Below, piece by piece: positions 59,481 through 64,000 of a DNA stretch of 64,000 nucleotides. Below the pieces are notes generated by a model, which did no database searches, had not been told where the DNA came from, and saw only the letters and a program-made list of their open reading frames with translations. The stretch's first letter is position 1. Every line of letters begins with the position of its first letter. The stretch covers positions 31,289 through 95,288 of the forward strand of contig SKCR01007575.1 in NCBI GenBank assembly GCA_019454045.1. Direction: 5' to 3'. The translations under genes and the position numbers were made by a program. The stretch comes from Zanthoxylum bungeanum. Lineage: Eukaryota > Streptophyta > Magnoliopsida > Sapindales > Rutaceae.

Positions 59481-60002
59481 ACCCGAACATCCAACTACCT
59501 AGATCTGATGCCGTTGTTGATGATTACATAGGTAAAGGTGGGGTATACGAGGAAAGAGGAACACTCAAAGCTTTAAGGAAGTCCCCTCGCAAAAACAGAG
59601 ATTTGGTTGGGAGGATCGCATCTTGGTCGCTAAAGAAGATTCTATCGTTCAACACGTTTTTATTTTTTATAGTGAGTGATAATGCGCCATCAGAGACAGT
59701 ACCATTGGCAGATAAGATTTTTATTGGGGTTGGTGAAGGGAACCCAGAGACTTGGGTTATTGATCCGGATTCGTCTGATCTTTTTAAATTATTGAGGAAA
59801 CTAAAATATAAACTGAGTGGAGCTGGTGGGGCAGAACAATGTAGACATGGTTTAGACTATTGATCGTTATGTGCCAGTAGATGTGTGGACTGATTACAAG
59901 GATACATTAATAGGAAACAGTGGTAGTATACAAAAGGGTGCTCGATTGGTCGGTTCGACTAAAACGTGTTTTATGCTATTTTGCGGAAAATTATTTCCGT
60001 AA
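59481..60002 (+). pseudogene. Endogenous geminivirus-like capsid protein, C-terminal part
   Basis: The plus-strand frame from 59481 is open to about 59835 and includes DDYIGKGGVYEERGTLKALR, FFIVSDNAPSETVPLADKIF, PETWVIDPDSSDLFKLLRK. The next frame then continues with YVPVDVWTDYKDTLIG and SIQKGARLVG to a TAA at 60000-60002. This arrangement (hydrophobic strand - D..P....P....IF - P.TW.V - ...F..L.RK - ...YK....G..G.I.KGA) resembles geminivirus capsid proteins, which bind the single-stranded circle and shape the twinned particle. A frameshift near 59835 and a TAG shortly after it disable it. The N-terminal basic half is missing at the LTR border. Assigned by pattern only; less sure than Rep. 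Confidence 0.55.
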
Positions 60003-61377
60003 AAATTTCCTAATGTTTTCATTATTAATTATGTTGTTATATGATATCGAATAATATGTTTTAGTGAAATATGAATAAATTATAAATATATGATATCGAA
60101 TAATTTATTCGATAATTTTAAATATTTTAAAATTATGATTTCTCTCGAACCGCGCTTCTGCAGCATACGACCCCAACAAAATCGTGAGCAGCAACTGCAG
60201 ATTAGGTGGCACAGTTGCTAGCTTAAAGGACTACTAGTCACTTGCAAAATTTTCAATGAACTTGTTAATGTTAAAGAAAGTTAAGAGTAAAAGTAAAGAG
60301 TGTTATTTTTGACTTTTGACAATACAGGGGACTATATATACAGGGGATTGAAGCAAGTGGTTCCATGGAGAAGCAGAGAAGCCATGGAAGATGACTTTTC
60401 TTAGGGCAGTCACCGGGCACAGTTTACATTTGTCGTGAATACTTAGCTCTAGTAGTAGTAGTGATGATGAAATGACGTATCAAATGTGATAATAATATAT
60501 AATGTCTTTCTTGGTAGCATTATTGGCAATGGCAGTCTTTCTGGTTGGTGGCGACAGACTAGAAATATTCATATTCATATTGAAATATGGAAATTGAAAA
60601 AAGAAAAAAACTGAACATTTTAAAAAGAAAATTTAATATTCATGGAAATGGAAATTGATATTGAGACGTAAATTGATAATGAAAAATTAAAATTAATTAA
60701 AAATTGATATTAAATTGAAAAATTCTTTTTAAAAAAAAAAAAAAGAAAAAGAAAGGAAACGCTGAAAATTGAAAAATTGGAGTTGAAATTAAATTAAATT
60801 CCTGAATCTAAATCAGAATCTGGCCAAGACAAGCCTAAAATTGAGTATTTTCAGCTGTTGCAAAATCATCAACAATTATCAGCACAACGCAAGGAAATTA
60901 GAACTGAAAATGAACCTCTTAGAAAATGGACAAAACTCAATTGAGGGGGATATGAATCAAAGTGGAACAAGAACAATGACCAGACAAATTACTTGCTTGT
61001 TACAGCAATCAACAAAGTCAATTTTTGCAGAATGGCTTAACTCTTTCATGGACAATCAATGTCCCACCTGTTATAACTTCCCGTGGATGTCTCTGTGAGG
61101 AACAATTTGTTATTACCTGATGTTTTTAAAACATTATCTACACGGGTTTGCTTCAATGACAGCAGTGACACAAGCTAAAATGGCAAGATCAGCCAAGGGG
61201 GAACGTAAATTAAAAGGAACCTGTCTCAATAAACCTGTTCAATATGCAACAATTTTCCATTTTCCGCAATAAAACTGTGGCTTATTTCATTTGTGATATG
61301 AACAAAAATAAAAAACACAAGCAAACAGGATGATGCGAACGGTATGCTAAGATCTTCAAGTTCATCTATAACTTGCA
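60003..61377. other. Intergenic DNA without supported gene
   Basis: AT-rich. The open frame 60841-61098 (85 codons) has no recognisable motif. An A-run lies near 60731-60744. The right part should include the 3' untranslated region of the complex I gene, which is on the minus strand. Confidence 0.5.
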
Positions 61378-63001
61378 TCAACCCTGTTTTTTCCCAGTCA
61401 CACCTGCAACCACCTGCAATGATGAAAGACAAAGTATTAGAATTAGTAAAACATACTGCAAGGGAGTGACACATTTCTGGTAACAGACTTCCACATCTCC
61501 AGTTTTATAGACCATATTTAGTACTATCGTTACTTCCTAACCTTGTTGCATCAGATCCATCAAAGGAAACGGGTAGGCAGCCATTTAACATGACAAATTT
61601 AGCCATTACATTTCAGACGGATTTCTATTCCTTCCAAAAATGAGATATAAAATTCATATTGGTTTCCACATACTTACGGCCAAAAGGGAAAAATAACCTG
61701 AATTAAAAAGACCTATTTTTACAGAGAGAAGCAAGTTCAGAAATACATGATATGGGTGTTACATTCCAGACTTATAGTGAATGGCAATAAACTTGAAAAG
61801 AAATCACTGAAGCCAGTAAAGGCACCTGCTTAAATTTATACTGCAAACTACTGATGCGTCCATAAATTTCTCAGTGAACCCGGAAACATAAATATCATAA
61901 ACCAATTTCAATACTCACATCACTTAATGCGGGTTGAGGAACTTGTTTGGATGATTCAAAGGAGTCAAGCATGGGCCTCACGAAAGCTGGAAGGAAGAGG
62001 CCTGAGATTTTCACAAAAGTTAAGTCACTCACCAGGAAGATAAATAATTATTTCCTCAAAATAAAATTAAACTGATTCACTGCAATAAGTAGAGAACCCT
62101 TGTAAACTATAATTTCAAGCACTACTGAAAGCACTTGTAGTTTTATTTGAGAAATTTTCTGTAAGACAAAGAACAACGCATTTACCACTTAAAATTTCTT
62201 CTGCCCAGTATTCTAAAAAACGGCCTAGGCGGTCCCTAGGTGCTAGGCGATGCCTGGCCATTCCGATTATGCATCAAAACGGTTGCTAGGCGGTGTTAGG
62301 CGATTAGGCGGGTCTAGGCGGTTCTAGGCGTCCACAAAATTTTAAGGGAAATAAAGTAAACGTATTAATTATCAACATATAGTTCCGAGAAAGATGCAAT
62401 AATGTAACCTCTCCTTCTCTCCACCACCATCTAAACTTTTGCATACTGCTCAACCAGAACAATGCAGCTTTGTAAAACATTTCTACATAAATCCTCTTTA
62501 GCACACTGTCGGCTCTTGCGTACTACTTAAAGATAGCATTTCTGGCTACAAAAGCACTGAACCAGAATAAGAATACATCAAAAGTTAAGAACATTTCCGG
62601 TACAAGAAAAAAGTATCAAGAACTCTTCATTCAAATCTATTGATTGAAGTGCATAATCAGTAAATTTGAGTAAAACCTAAAAAAACCCTCTACAAAATTG
62701 AAGAAACCAGAGGAATCAAAAACCAAAAACACCACTTAATTAGACTTGAAAACCTCAAATCTATGAAATTATCTCGACTAATGCCATGCGATTTCGTACA
62801 AATGACAACAATGCTTGTATTCGCATCAATTTAGGTTACATTCGCCCAAAGTATCAATCAATTAACACATATTAATAATAATAAAACAATTGAGATGTCC
62901 ATTTAGGGAGATGGAGTGGTACCAAAACCAGCCATAAGGCAAGAAGCTGCGACCACTGGCTCTTGTGCAACGAACATCCTCAGCTTCTCCATCACCGGCA
63001 T
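61378..63001 (-). CDS. Small mitochondrial complex I subunit, NDUFA3/B9-like (three exons, 65 aa)
   Basis: Exons on the minus strand: 63001-62923, 62001-61919, 61413-61378, with GT-AG introns of 921 and 505 bp. Joined length is 198 nt, 65 residues plus TGA. Exon 1 starts MPVMEKLRMFVAQEPVVAAS, exon 2 carries GLFLPAFVRPMLDSFESSKQ, exon 3 VVAGVTGKKQG. I recognise the conserved plant 65-residue protein of the Arabidopsis At2g46540 type, which I recall as the B9/NDUFA3 subunit of NADH:ubiquinone oxidoreductase; that functional link is from memory. A single membrane helix spans about residues 17-36. The donor of exon 1 was chosen as G/gtacc because it restores AGFGLFLP; a donor six bases earlier would lose two residues. 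No frame damage seen. Confidence 0.85.
62219..62331. repeat. CTAGGCGG-type minisatellite in intron 1
   Basis: About ten irregular copies of CTAGGCGG/TTAGGCG in 113 bp, a GC-rich island in an AT-rich intron. Similar 'aaaacGGCCTAGGCGGnnnCTAGG' blocks are frequent in plant introns as small repeats. No terminal repeats were identified. Confidence 0.65.
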
Positions 63002-63378
63002 CTTTTTATACTCTCTGTTACTTCGGCTTGGCAAAGTGCGTTTGCGTACCTGTATTTTTTACTTGCTTTTTTTCCACAGGAGTGACTGACTATCCGGGTT
63101 ATATCGGATCGGGTCGTATCTGATGTTTGCACTTTGCCCAATAAAGATTAGGATATCAATAATATTTGGATTCGGAAAGATCCAGAACCATATTAATATA
63201 AATCCGAATTTAAATTTAGATTTTAAAGGTTCGTACGGATTTGGATCCAGATATCACCATCCAAAATCGGGATCAGTGACTTTTAGGTAAATAATACAAA
63301 ATAAAACGGATTCAAAAACTAATCAAATGGTCAAAAAATTAAAGGAAATTAGTCAAAAAGTCAAAACATATCCCATGG
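63002..63378 (-). promoter_or_regulatory. Probable promoter region of the complex I subunit gene
   Basis: Leader is short; 'TATAAAAAG' on the minus strand at about 63004-63012 lies only a few bases before the ATG, so it is unlikely to be the TATA box. 63100-63290 holds ggatccgaat-like words on both strands (ATCGGATCGGGTCG, GGATTTGGATCCAGATAT), perhaps a decayed transposon. Confidence 0.3.
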
Positions 63379-63880
63379 TAGGGGTGTGCACGGGTCCGGT
63401 TCAAACCTCAACCTGATCCGAACCGAACCACGCGGTTTGAAAAAAAATTGAAAATGATTTCGGGTCAGCCTGAACCGAACTGTAAATTTTGGGTCAATAC
63501 GCGGTTTTGACCCGAATCGCACAAACCACAAATTGTGACCCGAACCGCGATCTAAACCGCCTAAACCGTCGATCCGCATTTAAATTAGACATTATTTTAT
63601 ATTTTTTCTTCTTCTTTAACCATGAAATTTAAGATATTTAATGATCATATGACAATATGCAATGTATAAATGAAAATTAGATATTTTTTCTATTCAATTA
63701 TTATGTAAAAACACACAAAATTTTCTTTAAAAATTTTATAATCCAAACCGCCGACCCGAACCGCCGCAGTTTTCCTTATAAAATTTGCGATTTCGGTTTC
63801 TAATTTCCCAACCCGCCAACCTGCGTGGTTTGAAGTGTAAAACGAAAAAATCGATCTGAATCGCATCACGAACACCCCTA
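63379..63880. mobile_element. Non-autonomous hAT-like element, 502 bp, 8-bp target duplication
   Basis: Flanks TCCCATGG (63371-63378) and TCCCATGA (63881-63888) match at 7 of 8 bases. Ends TAGGGGTGTGCACGGG and GAACACCCCTA are inverted. Subterminal ACCCGAACCG / CGGTTCGGGT words dominate both sides, as in plant hAT MITEs. No transposase. Lies about 380 bp upstream of the complex I gene start. Confidence 0.75.
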
Positions 63881-64000
63881 TCCCATGAGACTTTTAAAAT
63901 ATAAATAAAAATAAGATCGTGTATACAATGTTAAAAACAATCCAACAGTTTAATGTGCATATATAAATAATCAAAATTCAAAACAATGATCTGATTATGT

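Noticed and set aside
60841..61098. 85-codon plus-strand frame
   Set aside because: No domain, no splice context; composition like surrounding intergenic DNA.

Overview
This is nuclear DNA from a flowering plant, most likely a eudicot. It is AT-rich and intron-bearing, and it holds a split auxin response factor gene and a small three-exon complex I subunit gene of a plant type. Almost everything else is mobile DNA: Copia and Ty3/gypsy LTR retrotransposons, a LINE remnant, tRNA-like SINEs, hAT and Mutator-like non-autonomous transposons and smaller hairpin MITEs. Only two host genes can be called with confidence, and neither appears as one open frame because both are split by introns.

Layout. 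1-2951: 5' end of a minus-strand Ty3/gypsy element (gag, tRNA-Asp-type primer site, about 2 kb LTR) lying inside a Copia LTR of the family I call A (2952-4064). 4065-5188: a gypsy-like LTR scrap and a FAR1/FHY3-like pseudogene. 5189-12325: a complete but chimeric Copia element of family B with a 5-bp target duplication; about 2 kb of family A sequence replaces its protease-integrase part. 12326-18340: SINEs, a degenerate tandem array and a 1.7-kb Mutator-like foldback element. 18340-24386: a truncated family A element. 24387-27560: microsatellites, LINE, SINE, MITEs. 27560-31610: the ARF18-like gene. 32476-50003: a mosaic of family C and A Copia pieces, including a hAT insertion and a full-length family A element (39672-49593) nested in an older one.

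The most unusual part is 50004-60002. A 30K-type movement protein ORF (+) converges, across A+T-rich DNA with poly(A) signals in both directions, on the C-terminal end of a geminivirus-type Rep (-). A geminivirus capsid-protein-like fragment (+) lies on the far side of an 8.3-kb family A Copia element. I read this as an endogenous geminivirus with a movement protein and Rep on one molecule, decayed and split by a retrotransposon.

60003-64000 holds the complex I subunit gene (61378-63001, minus strand), with a short minisatellite in its first intron and a hAT-like element upstream of it. The host genes have no evident functional link. The transposons document repeated nesting, template switching and repair events.
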